A DNA stretch of 64,000 nt from Proteiniborus sp. MB09-C3 (GTDB lineage: Bacteria; Bacillota; Clostridia; Tissierellales; Proteiniboraceae), in contig NZ_CP127161.1 in the NCBI RefSeq assembly GCF_030263895.1, forward strand, positions 248,001 through 312,000. Direction: 5' to 3'. Positions 17,261 to 27,306 of the stretch are shown here, piece by piece; within the stretch, counting starts at the first letter, position 1, and each line of letters starts with the position of its first letter. The notes beneath the pieces are model-generated. The model was not told where the DNA came from. It saw only the letters and a list, made by a program, of their open reading frames with translations, and did not search any database. A program made the translations under genes and the position numbers.

Positions 17261-17328
17261 AAAAAGTCTGTGTTCCCCTTTGGATATTTTGTTCAGTATA
17301 TCCAAGGTTAGATTTACACAGACTTTTA
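17261..17328 (-). terminator. Long hairpin terminator after the nitroreductase operon
   Basis: The arms AAAAGTCTGTGT and ACACAGACTTTT enclose a second inverted pair TGGATAT/ATATCCA; a T-run follows on the minus strand. It lies 47 bp after the nitroreductase stop codon. Confidence 0.7.
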
Positions 17329-17374
17329 TAAACATCCTAAAAACTATTTGCTTTATAATTTGCTAAAATACAAT

Positions 17375-17974
17375 CTATCCAAATATCTTAATACGCTCTT
17401 CTAGTGTATTAAACTGCTTTTCACCTGGTTGTGATGTTGGCTTGCCAAATGGCATTTGTGCAATAAGCTTCCAGTTATCTGCTATACTCCACTCTTTCTT
17501 TACATCAGTTTCAATAAGCTCATTATAATGTTGAAGTGATGCTCCAAATCCTTCAGCCTCTAATGCAGTCCAAATAACGAATTGATGCATTCCGTTTGAT
17601 TGCTGAGACCAGATTGGGAAATTGTCTTTATAGCTAGCAAATTGTTGTTGAAGAGATTCTATTATACTATTATCTTCAAAGAATAAAATTGTACCATATC
17701 CGCTTTTAAATGAATTTATTTTTTCTTCAGTAGAACTAAATCGTTCTGCTGGCACAACCTTTCTCAATGCCTCTTTTGTAATATCCCATAGTCTATCATG
17801 ATGATTTCCTAATAATAGAACTATTCTTGTGCTTTGAGAGTTAAATGCTGATGGAGTGTGCTTCACAGCATGCTCTATGATTTCTTTTATTCTATCGTCA
17901 GAAACAACAGCCTCCTTGCTAATTCCATAAAATGTACGTCTGTCTGCAACAGCAGTTAAAAATTCTTTTGACAT
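17375..17974 (-). CDS. Nitroreductase-family protein
   Basis: A 199-residue FMN-dependent oxidoreductase of the nitroreductase superfamily, close in pattern to the YdgI/HBN1 type. The N-terminal DRRTFYGI and HTPSAFNSQSTRIV segments form the FMN site, and the C-terminal MPFGKPTSQPGEKQFNTLEERI is family-typical. Last gene of a small cluster after the HxlR regulator and the pirin gene, which suggests a role in quinone or electrophile stress; the substrate is unknown. Confidence 0.87.
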   Translation of the reverse strand: MSKEFLTAVADRRTFYGISKEAVVSDDRIKEIIEHAVKHTPSAFNSQSTRIVLLLGNHHDRLWDITKEALRKVVPAERFSSTEEKINSFKSGYGTILFFEDNSIIESLQQQFASYKDNFPIWSQQSNGMHQFVIWTALEAEGFGASLQHYNELIETDVKKEWSIADNWKLIAQMPFGKPTSQPGEKQFNTLEERIKIFG

Positions 17975-18024
17975 TTAAACATACCTCCATTTTTTTATTG
18001 TTTATATATAAACCTTAATGTTAC

Positions 18025-18726
18025 TTAATCCTGTTTATTCATCTCTATAATTAAAATGTGGGAAGTCTCTTTTGCTTTAATTAAAATATCTTCCTCGACT
18101 ATTTCCATTCCGTCTCTTTCACTCAATTCAATCTCATTAATTGATGAGCTTCCTTCTATTTGAACTAAATAAGCCTGTCTGCCTTCCTTTACTGGAAAAC
18201 TAATCTCTTTTTCCTTCTCAAGCTCTAGGGAATAAATATTTATATCTTGATTTATTTTTATTGGTGCATCCCCCTCTTTACTTGATACCATATGAAGCCA
18301 TTTGTTTTGCCGATCATTCCAATTAAATCTGTAATCTCCATAGTTAGGTTCATGTCCTTTTTTATCAGGAAAAATTCATATTTGCAAAAATCTCAATGTA
18401 TCTTCTCCAAGGTTATGCTCACTATGATAAACTCCTGTCCCTGCACTCATATATTGAACATGACCACGAGTTATAGTATTTTTATTTCCCATGCTATCTC
18501 CATGAGTAAGTTCACCATTGACAACATATGATATTATTTCCATATCTCTATGAGGATGAGTATCAAATCCAGTATTGGATAAAACTAAATCATCATTTAT
18601 AACCCTTAACACTCCAAAGTTTATATTATTGGGATTATAATACTCCGCAAAGGAAAAATGAAATTTACTTCTTAGCCATCCAAGGTTACTGCTTCCCATA
18701 TTTTGACTTTCTATCTTTCTTAACAT
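18025..18726 (-). pseudogene. Pirin-family gene interrupted by an in-frame TGA
   Basis: Pirins are cupin-fold proteins; some have quercetinase activity. Codons 1-116 (from ATG 18726) carry the cupin motif DTHPHRDMEIISYVVNGELTHGD and end LRFLQI. A TGA follows (18378-18376), after which the same frame continues IFPDKKGHEPNYGDYRFNW...NKWLHMVSS to the stop at 18025, giving a normal-length pirin of about 233 codons. The TGA stands where relatives have Trp (QIWIFPDKKG), so a single TGG to TGA change explains it. No ribosome binding site precedes the internal ATG at 18291. Confidence 0.85.
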
Positions 18727-18899
18727 CTTGTATCACTCCTCTTTAATATTGTTTATAACTTTAATCTTAAATATTCATTCATATTCTTACATATAGTTAT
18801 TTAAATTAAATAGTTTATTTGATTACATTTAGTAACTAACTTTAAAATAATTATTGCACATTAAATACAATTAGTCAAGAGTTTTTTTCAAAATAAATG

Positions 18900-18937
18900 A
18901 AAAGAATCTTCTTAATTTGACTAAGAAGATTCTTTTT
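18900..18937 (-). terminator. Terminator downstream of the HxlR gene
   Basis: AAGAATCTTCTTA pairs with TAAGAAGATTCTT around a short loop, followed on the minus strand by TTTTCATTTTATTTT. It lies 22 bp after the HxlR stop codon. Confidence 0.75.
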
Positions 18938-18958
18938 ATTTATTCTATGCTTTTATAA

Positions 18959-19273
18959 TTAATTCCACTTTTCAGCCCATTTTTGAATTTCATCCATAAC
19001 AGCTTCGAGCTCTCGCCCTTTTTCTGTAAGTTCATATTCTATACGTACAGGTGTTTCTGGATAAACTTTTCTAATGACAATTCCCTCATTCTCTAGTTCT
19101 TTAAATCTTTCTGTAAGCATACGAGCACTCATGTTTGGAATTGCAGCTGCTATATCAGAAAAACGCTTTTGGCCGCTTAATAATGTTCTTATAATTAATC
19201 CAGTCCATCTCTTTCCTAGTAATTCAAACGCATTTTCAAACTTTGGACACATATGATATTTTTCCATATCCAA
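18959..19273 (-). CDS. HxlR-family transcriptional regulator
   Basis: A 104-residue winged-helix regulator with the family pattern CPKFENAFELLGKRWTGLIIRTLLSGQKRFSDIAAAIPNMSARMLTERFKEL (cut here by family blocks, residues 9-60). The Cys near the N-terminus (Cys9) is the position used for redox or electrophile sensing in YodB/HypR relatives. Separate transcript, as a terminator follows, but it probably controls the pirin and nitroreductase genes downstream. Confidence 0.85.
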   Translation of the reverse strand: MDMEKYHMCPKFENAFELLGKRWTGLIIRTLLSGQKRFSDIAAAIPNMSARMLTERFKELENEGIVIRKVYPETPVRIEYELTEKGRELEAVMDEIQKWAEKWN

Positions 19274-19423
19274 TCACCACCTGACTTTATTATACCATGC
19301 TTACTAAACAAAAGTAAGTAGGTTATTATAATTATTCACATGATGATTTTTTATTATTCCATTTACAAAACCTTTTTCAGAAAGTTCCCAGTAAAAGATT
19401 TGCTCCTTCAATATAACGCACTA

Positions 19424-20797
19424 TTAATCAATATCTTTTATCATATAAGATAAGTCTTTTCCTCCATATAAACATTCTGATGATTCTATTCCATATATCC
19501 ATTGAGAAAAAAATTCTTCCAAATCAATATGTGAGGTTTCATTAGCCACCCTTTGAAAGTCCTTGAAATCTGCTTCTTTATCCTTAAATGCATTTAAAAA
19601 GTTTTTAATAATCTTACAAAAAGTTTCATCACCAACAACTTCATTAAGGACATATAAAACCCATGGACCCTTTGTGTAACTATTATGACCTATTTTATAC
19701 TTTCCGTATTCACATATTGGTGTATAGTAATTTATTTTATCTCTATCTACTTCAGATATGAAATATCGTCTGTAAAGTTCCATTTTTTCTTTAAAAGCAT
19801 TATCTCCATAAAATCTTTTTATTGCAAGTGCTTCAAAATAGGAAGCAAAAGCCTCATCAAAAAACCTTGCTAACTGAATATTATATCTGACTTTTACATT
19901 CCATATATGCCCGATTTCATGATATAAATGAGTCAGCTTTTTAGTATCATTGCTAAAACCGTGCTCCTCCATCATTATATAATTATCTCCTGCCTGTGAG
20001 CCATAGGATTCCTTTATTTCAATTACTGTAAAATAGCTATCTTTACGATAATCACCAAATAAAGCTGTAAATAAATCAAATGCCCTCTTTAATTCCTTTT
20101 TTACGACATTTTCGGCATTATCTCTATGTTCAGGAAATGCAAATATTTTTAGATTCATATCTTTATCTTCTATTAAAGAATATTGAGCAATTCCAATATC
20201 AAATCTCCATGTAGGAAATTCACATGAATATTGAAAAATATTACGGCTCTTTCCATATATAACTTCTTTCAATACACCACCACAACCTACAGTATACTCT
20301 CTTGGGACATCTATAGTAATTTTATATAAAAAAGTGTTTTCATAACTCTTTAATATACTCTCAAAAAATGGCTGTGAAATAATTGGATACGCATGGCTAT
20401 CAGGTCTTAGGATAGAAAAGTCCTTATCTACTCTATCTTTAACATATCCCATTATATGTGAATATCCGTTGATGCTGCCTTCGTATTCAATATATAGCTT
20501 TATCTTCTCATCTGGTTTCAAAATACTTTTTAGTTTAACATCTATATTGTTTACATAATAATCCTTTTCGTCTTTTAAAGATACTTTTTCTTGTGTGAAG
20601 TGTAAGCTTTCATCGTTGGCATCTTTTATGCTTTTTACCTTAAGGCTATGATACAATAGAATATTTAATTGGCTCAATTTTTCAATTGTTTCATTACTTA
20701 TAGTCATTATTCCATATGAAATAAAGAAATTTTGTACTGGTTCGATTTTAAAATATAAATCATAATTCAAAGTTCTTGGAATTCCCAACCTGCTCAT
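19424..20797 (-). CDS. M1-like zinc metallopeptidase (gluzincin)
   Basis: A 457-residue protein with no signal peptide. The zinc motif YHEIGHIWN is followed 17 residues later by the third ligand Glu in FFDEAFASYFE. This is one residue shorter than the usual HEXXH-X18-E spacing. The M1 GAMEN motif is replaced by a GDNYIMMEEHGF-like segment. The N-terminal half is a beta-rich domain as in M1 aminopeptidases, but the whole protein is shorter than typical M1 enzymes (over 600 residues). Start ATG 20797 rather than TTG 20800. Substrate unknown. Confidence 0.75.
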   Translation of the reverse strand: MSRLGIPRTLNYDLYFKIEPVQNFFISYGIMTISNETIEKLSQLNILLYHSLKVKSIKDANDESLHFTQEKVSLKDEKDYYVNNIDVKLKSILKPDEKIKLYIEYEGSINGYSHIMGYVKDRVDKDFSILRPDSHAYPIISQPFFESILKSYENTFLYKITIDVPREYTVGCGGVLKEVIYGKSRNIFQYSCEFPTWRFDIGIAQYSLIEDKDMNLKIFAFPEHRDNAENVVKKELKRAFDLFTALFGDYRKDSYFTVIEIKESYGSQAGDNYIMMEEHGFSNDTKKLTHLYHEIGHIWNVKVRYNIQLARFFDEAFASYFEALAIKRFYGDNAFKEKMELYRRYFISEVDRDKINYYTPICEYGKYKIGHNSYTKGPWVLYVLNEVVGDETFCKIIKNFLNAFKDKEADFKDFQRVANETSHIDLEEFFSQWIYGIESSECLYGGKDLSYMIKDID

Positions 20798-20959
20798 CAA
20801 TACTCATCTCCCCTATGATAAAATATTAATTCTCTATATTATAGAAAATGATGTATACGAAAAAACTTATCAATTAAATAATTGATTGAGTTTTGTCCTC
20901 ACCATAATTTATGGCAAGACTCACAGTAAATCAGCTAAAAAACAAATCACTTTATTTCT

Positions 20960-23161
20960 TTATCCTAATCTATTCTTAGCAATAACTAGCTTAATGTCCT
21001 CATAACTAATCTCTTCAGGCAGTTCTTCTTTAATTGGTTTCAGTCTTTCTATACCTACTTTCTTTATTGCATTTAATATTTTTTCTTCTTTTAAAGGATC
21101 ATCAATGAATATTGACCAGTCAATTAATTTTCCGTTTTCATCGCACTTTTTTAGATGCTCAATTATGGTACTTATGGTAAAGCCTCTTTTTTCTGCTATT
21201 TCTGTTAATGATAAGCCTTCAATATAATAGCTGTAGGTAGCTTCGTATCTATCTACTGCATTGTCTCCTCTTGCTTTCCCTGTTTCTGATCGATCTGTTT
21301 CCGATTGAACTAATCCTTCTTTTCTTATTTCGTCGACATTCAATCCTTTTTCAGTACAATAATCATTTATTAAACCTAAGAAGCTTTCCCCATAGCTCTC
21401 ATACTTCTTTAGGCCTACACCGCTTATTGTTAAGAGTTCATCTTTATTCTTAGGATAGTATGATGCAATTCCTTTCAGCGTTGAATCGTGGAAAATCATA
21501 AATGGAGCCACTTTCTTCTCTTTGGAAATTGAATATCTTAGCTCCTTAAGCTTATTGAATAAGTCATTATCATAATTATAGCTGCCATCTCTTTTTCTTT
21601 GATCTTCTTTTGCATTTGTTGAATCTTTTCTCTCAATTAGGTATCTCTTATGGTAAACCTTCACTTTTCCCTTTAATACTTCCCGTGACTTTGAGGTTAG
21701 CTTCAGAATAGGATACTTATCTGGAGTTATGTGAATATATCCTTTAGATACTAAAGTCATTGCAATCTCTCTTATTGCCATGTCGCTATAATCTGTCATT
21801 ATTCCGTATGTTGAAACCTTGTCAAGGTTAAACTCTAATATCTTTTTACTTTTTGAACCTTTCAATACCTGTATTATAGTAGTCAAGCCATATCTTTCAT
21901 TAGTTCGATATATACAGGATAATATTTTCTGAGACTCTACAGTAACATCCATCATTTCTGACTGATCTAAACAATTTCCGCAATTGTTGCAGTTAGTATT
22001 TTCTGTATCTTCACCAAAATAGGTAAGTATATAATTTCTTAAACATTCGTTTGTATGGCAGTAATCAACCAAATATTGAAGATTTTTATATAGTATTTCC
22101 TCCCGTTCATGAGAGAAAACTTCATTTTGTATTATGAGTTTTTGCTTTACTACATCTGACGGTGAATAAAGTAAAATACAGTGGCTTTTTTCTCCATCCC
22201 TTCCTGCTCTGCCTGCCTCTTGATAATATGCCTCCATATTTTTAGGCATATTATAGTGAATTACAAACCTGACATCAGGCTTGTCTATTCCCATGCCAAA
22301 AGCATTAGTTGCTACTATTATCCTGCATTTATTAAATATAAAACCATCCTGGTTATTCTGCCGCTCATCTGCTCCCATTCCTCCATGGTATTCAACAGCA
22401 GAAATACCTTCTTTTATAAGCTTTTTAGTTAAGGATTCTACTGTTTTTCTTGTAGCACAATATATTATTCCGGATTCCTCCTGGAAATTATTTTTTAAAT
22501 AGTCAAGTAAGTATGAGTATTTATTGCTTACCTTTACAACCTCATAAAGCAGATTCGGTCTATCAAATCCTATTATAGATTCCAATGGATTTTTTAGCCT
22601 AATTAGATGCTTTATCTCCTCTATTATTTCTTTAGTAGCTGTTGCTGTAAATGCGGCAACTACCGGCCTTTCTTCTAATGAGTCTATAAATGCAGGTATT
22701 TCTAAATAACTAGGTCTAAAATCATGTCCCCACTGACTTATACAATGAGCCTCATCAATGGCTACTAGTGAAATATCTATATCTCTTATAAGGTCTTTAA
22801 AAAGACCAGTATTTAAACGTTCTGGTGCAGCATAAATTATTTTATATTTATTATCTCTTATATCCCTTAGCCTTGTCATAAGCTCGTCCTGTTCAAGCGT
22901 ACTATTGATATAAGTTCCTGCTATACCCATTTCATTTAAAGAATCAACCTGGTCCTTCATAAGAGATATTAAGGGTGAAACCACTATTGTTATCCCATCT
23001 AATATAATAGCTGGCAATTGGTAGCAAAGAGATTTGCCGCCACCAGTAGGCATTATTCCTAAGGCATCTCTGCCATCCATTATTCCTTTAATCAGTTTTT
23101 CTTGACCTGCCTTGAACTCATCATATCCAAAATACATTTTCAATGCTTTATAAATATCCAC
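20960..23161 (-). CDS. recQ: ATP-dependent DNA helicase RecQ
   Basis: A 733-residue 3'-5' DNA helicase for recombination and repair. Walker A TGGGKS (residues 39-44), DEAH at 136-139 followed by [13 protein letters not shown], helicase motif [12 protein letters not shown], and the zinc-binding cysteines CLRNYIL...CNNCGNC are visible. An HRDC domain (about 530-600) and a C-terminal HTH_40-type domain follow. Start is GTG with GGGGGAAGAG upstream. It stands alone. Confidence 0.94.
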   Translation of the reverse strand: MDIYKALKMYFGYDEFKAGQEKLIKGIMDGRDALGIMPTGGGKSLCYQLPAIILDGITIVVSPLISLMKDQVDSLNEMGIAGTYINSTLEQDELMTRLRDIRDNKYKIIYAAPERLNTGLFKDLIRDIDISLVAIDEAHCISQWGHDFRPSYLEIPAFIDSLEERPVVAAFTATATKEIIEEIKHLIRLKNPLESIIGFDRPNLLYEVVKVSNKYSYLLDYLKNNFQEESGIIYCATRKTVESLTKKLIKEGISAVEYHGGMGADERQNNQDGFIFNKCRIIVATNAFGMGIDKPDVRFVIHYNMPKNMEAYYQEAGRAGRDGEKSHCILLYSPSDVVKQKLIIQNEVFSHEREEILYKNLQYLVDYCHTNECLRNYILTYFGEDTENTNCNNCGNCLDQSEMMDVTVESQKILSCIYRTNERYGLTTIIQVLKGSKSKKILEFNLDKVSTYGIMTDYSDMAIREIAMTLVSKGYIHITPDKYPILKLTSKSREVLKGKVKVYHKRYLIERKDSTNAKEDQRKRDGSYNYDNDLFNKLKELRYSISKEKKVAPFMIFHDSTLKGIASYYPKNKDELLTISGVGLKKYESYGESFLGLINDYCTEKGLNVDEIRKEGLVQSETDRSETGKARGDNAVDRYEATYSYYIEGLSLTEIAEKRGFTISTIIEHLKKCDENGKLIDWSIFIDDPLKEEKILNAIKKVGIERLKPIKEELPEEISYEDIKLVIAKNRLG

Positions 23162-23225
23162 AACTCTTCCCCCTTAAAATCCTAAGACCCTCTGGCAATT
23201 AATTACTTATGTATATCCTAACAAT

Positions 23226-23260
23226 AAAAGGGCAGAAAGTCTAGACCTTCTGCCCTTTTA
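23226..23260 (-). terminator. Terminator after the ABC importer operon
   Basis: AAAAGGGCAGAA and TTCTGCCCTTTT form a 12-bp stem around AGTCTAGACC, with flanking T/A runs that would work in either direction. It lies between recQ and the end of the importer operon. Confidence 0.75.
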
Positions 23261-23377
23261 GTCAATCCCATTAACTACTATTACTTTTTTCAGCCTTTGT
23301 AGAATGGCTCCAGCAACTTACTCTTTCTGAGCTTATTGGAGTCTTGCTTCTACACAGTCTGTGATATCCTCATGCAC

Positions 23378-24136
23378 TTATATTCTAGTCCATTTACAGA
23401 GCATGCTCTCGCCTAAATCTAGAACTTTAAATAGCAAAAGACCTAATAATCCTAATGCAACTATTCCACTGAACATTTCAAGATAATTCACCATACTCCA
23501 GCTGTTCATGATGAAATATCCTATGCCATAGGTAGTAGCAAAGTTTTCAGCAAAAAAGAGAACAGCTATACTGACACCTATACAAATCCTTAGGGCAGTA
23601 AATATTTTAGGTAGTATTGCAGGCAGGATTAAATGTCTATATACATCTATTCTGCTTAAATCTAATGACTTAACAGACATAAAAAGTTCTTTAGGTATCT
23701 CCTTTACACCATCCCTTGCTGCAAGAATAATTTGAAATATAATAATAATGATAATTAAAATAATTTTAGGTAAATCTCCTAAACCCCAAAGTATCATAAG
23801 CACTGGTAAAAATGCTACTTTAGGCAAAGGATATAGTATGTAGACAATAGGGCTAATAAAATCATCAACCTTTTTATTTATACCTGTCCATATTCCTATG
23901 AATATGCCCAGCACTAGAGAAATCACCATAGCAGCAGCGATTCTCCACAGACTCACTAGTAGATGCGGTGCTAAAACATTGGGAAATATTATGATGAAAT
24001 TCTTAATTGTATCAAAAGGCGATGGTATAACAGATGATTTTAAGGCAATGTGTAGAACATACCACATTGCGAGTACTACAAAGTTAGCATAAATAGTTTT
24101 TAAGTGTTTTTTCCATAGTTTTTTAAGTGTCTTCAC
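23378..24136 (-). CDS. ABC transporter permease (SsuC/TauC-like)
   Basis: Membrane subunit of 252 residues with six hydrophobic segments and the EAA loop around KEIPKELFMSVKSLDLSRIDVYRHLILPAILP. The family imports nitrate, sulphonates, taurine or thiamin precursors. GTG start, overlapping the ATPase gene by 14 bp. Confidence 0.85.
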   Translation of the reverse strand: MKTLKKLWKKHLKTIYANFVVLAMWYVLHIALKSSVIPSPFDTIKNFIIIFPNVLAPHLLVSLWRIAAAMVISLVLGIFIGIWTGINKKVDDFISPIVYILYPLPKVAFLPVLMILWGLGDLPKIILIIIIIIFQIILAARDGVKEIPKELFMSVKSLDLSRIDVYRHLILPAILPKIFTALRICIGVSIAVLFFAENFATTYGIGYFIMNSWSMVNYLEMFSGIVALGLLGLLLFKVLDLGESMLCKWTRI

Positions 24137-24851
24137 GTATCCACTTCCTAACCTCTAGGCAAAACCTATAAAAATCAATGTTCTCTCTTAGTTTTTCTTT
24201 TCCGAAATAAGGGTTATCCATGGTATGAATTATGTTGGCTTTGCCCATTATCACAATCTTTTGCCCTAAAAAAGCCGCCTCTTCAATACTATGGGTTACA
24301 ATAATCAGTGTATTAGGCATCTGTTTATAAATATTTAAAATTACATTCTGTATATGTTCCTTAGTCATAGCATCAAGAGCAGAAGAAGGCTCATCCATAA
24401 GCAGCAGGTCAGGCTCAAGAGCCAGAGTTCTCGCAATAGCAACTCTTTGCTTTTGTCCGCCACTTAGCTCCATAGGATATTTATCCTTGTATTCATAAAT
24501 TCCTAAGTTCTTAAGAATATCTACTACTCTATTTTCAGCAGTCTCTTTGCTAATATTTCTTGCAAGCAAAGCAAACAATACATTATTCCAAACTGTTTTC
24601 CAAGGAAGCAATCCATAATCCTGTAATATTACTCCCGTGTTTTTACGAACATTAGTCAGCTTCTGCCTATTGATAAATATTTCACCCTCGTTGGGCTTTA
24701 TAAGACCAGCTATAGCATATAATAAAGTGGTTTTGCCACAGCCAGAAGGTCCTATTATGGCACAGGTTGTGTTTTTTTCTATATGAAGATTTACATTGCT
24801 AAGAGCTGCTTCTTTTCCATAGCTTATATGTAAATCCTTTATTTCAATCAT
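24123..24851 (-). CDS. ABC transporter ATPase (SsuB/TauB-like)
   Basis: A 242-residue ATPase with Walker A GPSGCGKTT, Q-loop VILQDYGLLPWKT (the LLPW form is typical of nitrate/sulphonate/taurine transporters), signature LSGGQKQR and Walker B LLLMDEPSSALD. Its ATG overlaps the stop codon of the binding-protein gene (TAATG). Confidence 0.9.
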   Translation of the reverse strand: MIEIKDLHISYGKEAALSNVNLHIEKNTTCAIIGPSGCGKTTLLYAIAGLIKPNEGEIFINRQKLTNVRKNTGVILQDYGLLPWKTVWNNVLFALLARNISKETAENRVVDILKNLGIYEYKDKYPMELSGGQKQRVAIARTLALEPDLLLMDEPSSALDAMTKEHIQNVILNIYKQMPNTLIIVTHSIEEAAFLGQKIVIMGKANIIHTMDNPYFGKEKLRENIDFYRFCLEVRKWIREDT

Positions 24852-25795
24852 TATTTTACAAACTTCCCTTCAACAAGGTCTTCATATTTTAAGTCAATTT
24901 TTTTGTTTAGTACTCTTTCATTCCATTCCATTATTTTTTCAATGTATTCCTTACTTGGTATCCTTGCCATATTATACTCAGGTAAAACGATCTTGTCTCT
25001 AACCTCAGGATTAAGCTCTAGTTCCTGTACCAATATATCACGAGCTATATTATCATCATTATGGATTTGTTCTACCGCCTTATTATATGCTTCATGGAAT
25101 AGCTTAATAGCTTTTTCTTTGTTTTTTATAGAATCCCCTGTAAAAACCATGATTTCAGGAGAAAATTCATCTTTATTTTCATAAATTTTCTTTTCAAGAC
25201 CCATTAATTCTCCTTGAGATGCAACTGGCTCAGGAAGTACTGCCATATCTATTTGACCCTGATTTATCATCTCTAGTCTTGCAGGAATCTCGTTAATAAA
25301 TACCTTTTCCACACTATATTTTTCACCAAGGAACTCATCAGAAAGGTAATTCACCACACTTACCTCCATGATCCCTACTTTAATATCTTTTTTCTCTTCA
25401 AAACCCTTTTTAACTAATATAGGAAAGCTTCCATCAGTACTAGTAGTAACCTTTATATCGAATCCATTTTGCACATTGTTAACTAATGCAATAACATCTG
25501 TCATCGCTCCATCTAGTTCTCCACTTTGAAGAGCACTTTGTCTATTCATTGCATTCATATATATTTGAACTTCCACATTTAATCCCAATTCTTCAAAGTA
25601 ACCATTTTTTGCGGCAATAAAAATAGGTGCTGAATCAACTGCTGGCATTACTCCAACCTTCAGATTTAGATTTTCCTCTATGTCAGCTCCTTCTCTCTGT
25701 GGCGCATCCTTAACAATTTCCTTAGGAGTACAGCCAATCATCCAAATCATCGATGCAATAACTATAAATAAAACTAATCTCTTAAAATTACTCAT
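24851..25795 (-). CDS. ABC transporter substrate-binding lipoprotein (NMT1/SsuA-like)
   Basis: A 314-residue lipoprotein; ATG 25795 follows GGGAGGAATAC and is preferred over 25828. The signal ends in the lipobox WMIGC. The mature part has the NMT1/THI5 fold pattern KVGVMPAVDSAPIFIAAKNGYFEELGLNVE (residues about 45-75) and VSQ/GELDGAMTD. The ligand could be a sulphonate, a nitrogen oxide or a pyrimidine; no neighbour decides it. Confidence 0.83.
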   Translation of the reverse strand: MSNFKRLVLFIVIASMIWMIGCTPKEIVKDAPQREGADIEENLNLKVGVMPAVDSAPIFIAAKNGYFEELGLNVEVQIYMNAMNRQSALQSGELDGAMTDVIALVNNVQNGFDIKVTTSTDGSFPILVKKGFEEKKDIKVGIMEVSVVNYLSDEFLGEKYSVEKVFINEIPARLEMINQGQIDMAVLPEPVASQGELMGLEKKIYENKDEFSPEIMVFTGDSIKNKEKAIKLFHEAYNKAVEQIHNDDNIARDILVQELELNPEVRDKIVLPEYNMARIPSKEYIEKIMEWNERVLNKKIDLKYEDLVEGKFVK

Positions 25796-25832
25796 TTGTA
25801 TTCCTCCCATTATAAATTCAAAACCCATACTA

Positions 25833-25861
25833 ATTCTACTCCTAAAAGATTGTTAAATCAA
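25833..25861 (-). promoter_or_regulatory. Promoter of the SsuABC-like operon
   Basis: On the minus strand TTGATT (25861-25856), 17 bp, then TAGAAT (25838-25833), about 38 bp before the ATG. Confidence 0.6.
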
Positions 25862-26000
25862 TGTCACATATAGTTTTGGTAATAAAGTAAATAACAAAAA
25901 TAAGAATGTATTCATAATGGAAATACATACCTTGAGTGACATCTTTTTAAATGGATTCAATATTTTATTTTTTATATAATTGGACTAGGAGGAATATAAT

Positions 26001-27239
26001 TTGAGCACAGAATTTAATTTACCATATATAAAAGTTGAAATAAAATATTTGATTTCTCATTTTATTGCTGCTATATTTATAATTGCAGGTATTGCCTATG
26101 TTCCGGGATATATAAATGCCTTTATTTTAGTAAGCCTGTTATTGGACAAGCAGCCTAAATTCAAGGTTAAGTATCCTAAAGCTCCCATTACGATAGTTAT
26201 TGCATGTCATAATGAGGAAAGTAGAATAAGAGAAACGCTCAGCTATGTTGCAAAGCAGGATTATGCGGGAAATATAAAAATCATTGTGGTTGATAACTGC
26301 TCTAGTGATAAAACTGCTGATATGGCTAGACAGGCAGGGGAAGACTACCACTTAGATTTAGATGTAATATTTGAAGGAAATCCAGGAAAATTCAATGCTT
26401 TAAATAAGGCCTTAAACTATGTAAAAACTGAATATCTGATTACACTAGATGCAGATACTTTATTGCATAGGGAAGCCCTTAGATATTTAGTATCTCGTAT
26501 GAACTCTGCTCCTAAGGAGGTCTGTGCCGTAGCGGGAGCAGTTTTAGTTAGGAATAGCAGAACAAACTTTGTTACTAAGCTTCAGGAATGGGATTATTTT
26601 ATAGGCATTTCTAGTATTAAGCGTATGCAAGGCCTATATCAGGGAACTCTAGTAGCTCAAGGAGCCTACTCTCTATATAAAACAGATGAGTTAAGAGCAA
26701 TAGGCGGATGGCCAAATGCAATTGGTGAAGACATTGTAATCACATGGGATTTCTTAAGAAAAAATCTTAGGGTATATTTTGAGCCTATGTCAATTGCTTT
26801 TACAGATGTTCCAGAGAATCTTAAGCATCTTGCCCGTCAAAGAAGTCGCTGGGCTAGGGGAATGATTGAGGCACTAAATATGGTAAAGCCATGGCAGCAC
26901 CCTATTAGATATGTACGTTACTTAACTGGTATTAATTTAGTAATGCCTTATCTCGATATTGTATATACTTTTTGCTGGATGCCTGGTCTTGTTCTTGCAT
27001 TACTGGGCAAATTCTGGATAGTAGGGCCTATGACTCTTTTAGTAATTCCATTGGCGATAATGCAAAATATGGTGCTACTGAAATACCAGAAAGAAATATT
27101 TCAAAGGCTTGGATTAAAGATTCGTGAAAATTACTTAGGATATATTGCGTATATCCTATTCTATCAGATGATTATGAGTCCTATATCTGTAATAGGCTAT
27201 ATACAAGAGTTGATGGGGTTAGATAGAGTATGGAAATAA
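26001..27239 (+). CDS. Family 2 glycosyltransferase, processive type (PgaC/IcaA-like)
   Basis: Membrane glycosyltransferase of 412 residues, likely building a beta-linked polysaccharide. TTG start at 26001 with AGGAGG 7 bp upstream. After an N-terminal membrane segment come TIVIACHNEESRIRETL, the metal motif DADT, GEDIVITWDFLRK (catalytic acid) and QRSRWARG (the QxxRW motif of processive synthases), then three or four C-terminal membrane segments. It stands alone, without the deacetylase or accessory genes found in full PNAG operons, so the product is uncertain. Confidence 0.85.
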   Translation: MSTEFNLPYIKVEIKYLISHFIAAIFIIAGIAYVPGYINAFILVSLLLDKQPKFKVKYPKAPITIVIACHNEESRIRETLSYVAKQDYAGNIKIIVVDNCSSDKTADMARQAGEDYHLDLDVIFEGNPGKFNALNKALNYVKTEYLITLDADTLLHREALRYLVSRMNSAPKEVCAVAGAVLVRNSRTNFVTKLQEWDYFIGISSIKRMQGLYQGTLVAQGAYSLYKTDELRAIGGWPNAIGEDIVITWDFLRKNLRVYFEPMSIAFTDVPENLKHLARQRSRWARGMIEALNMVKPWQHPIRYVRYLTGINLVMPYLDIVYTFCWMPGLVLALLGKFWIVGPMTLLVIPLAIMQNMVLLKYQKEIFQRLGLKIRENYLGYIAYILFYQMIMSPISVIGYIQELMGLDRVWK

Positions 27240-27296
27240 AAAACTAATGTTTAAATGAAGTTAAGATACCTCATCTAAGCATTAGTTTTATTTTAA
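27238..27296. terminator. Bidirectional terminator between convergent genes
   Basis: AAAACTAATGTTTAAATGA and TCATCTAAGCATTAGTTTT form a long imperfect stem with T-rich flanks on both strands. Confidence 0.75.
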
Positions 27297-27306
27297 CATT
27301 GCTTTA

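Noticed and set aside
18291-18399. Selenocysteine insertion at the pirin TGA
   Set aside because: Only a 4-bp TCCT/AGGA stem follows the TGA, far too weak for a bacterial SECIS, and relatives have Trp, not Cys, at this position. A TGG to TGA change is simpler.
23378-25795. Assignment of the SsuABC-like importer to thiamin precursors (ThiXYZ)
   Set aside because: No TPP riboswitch precedes it and it is 22 kb from the thiamin operon, which has its own transporters.
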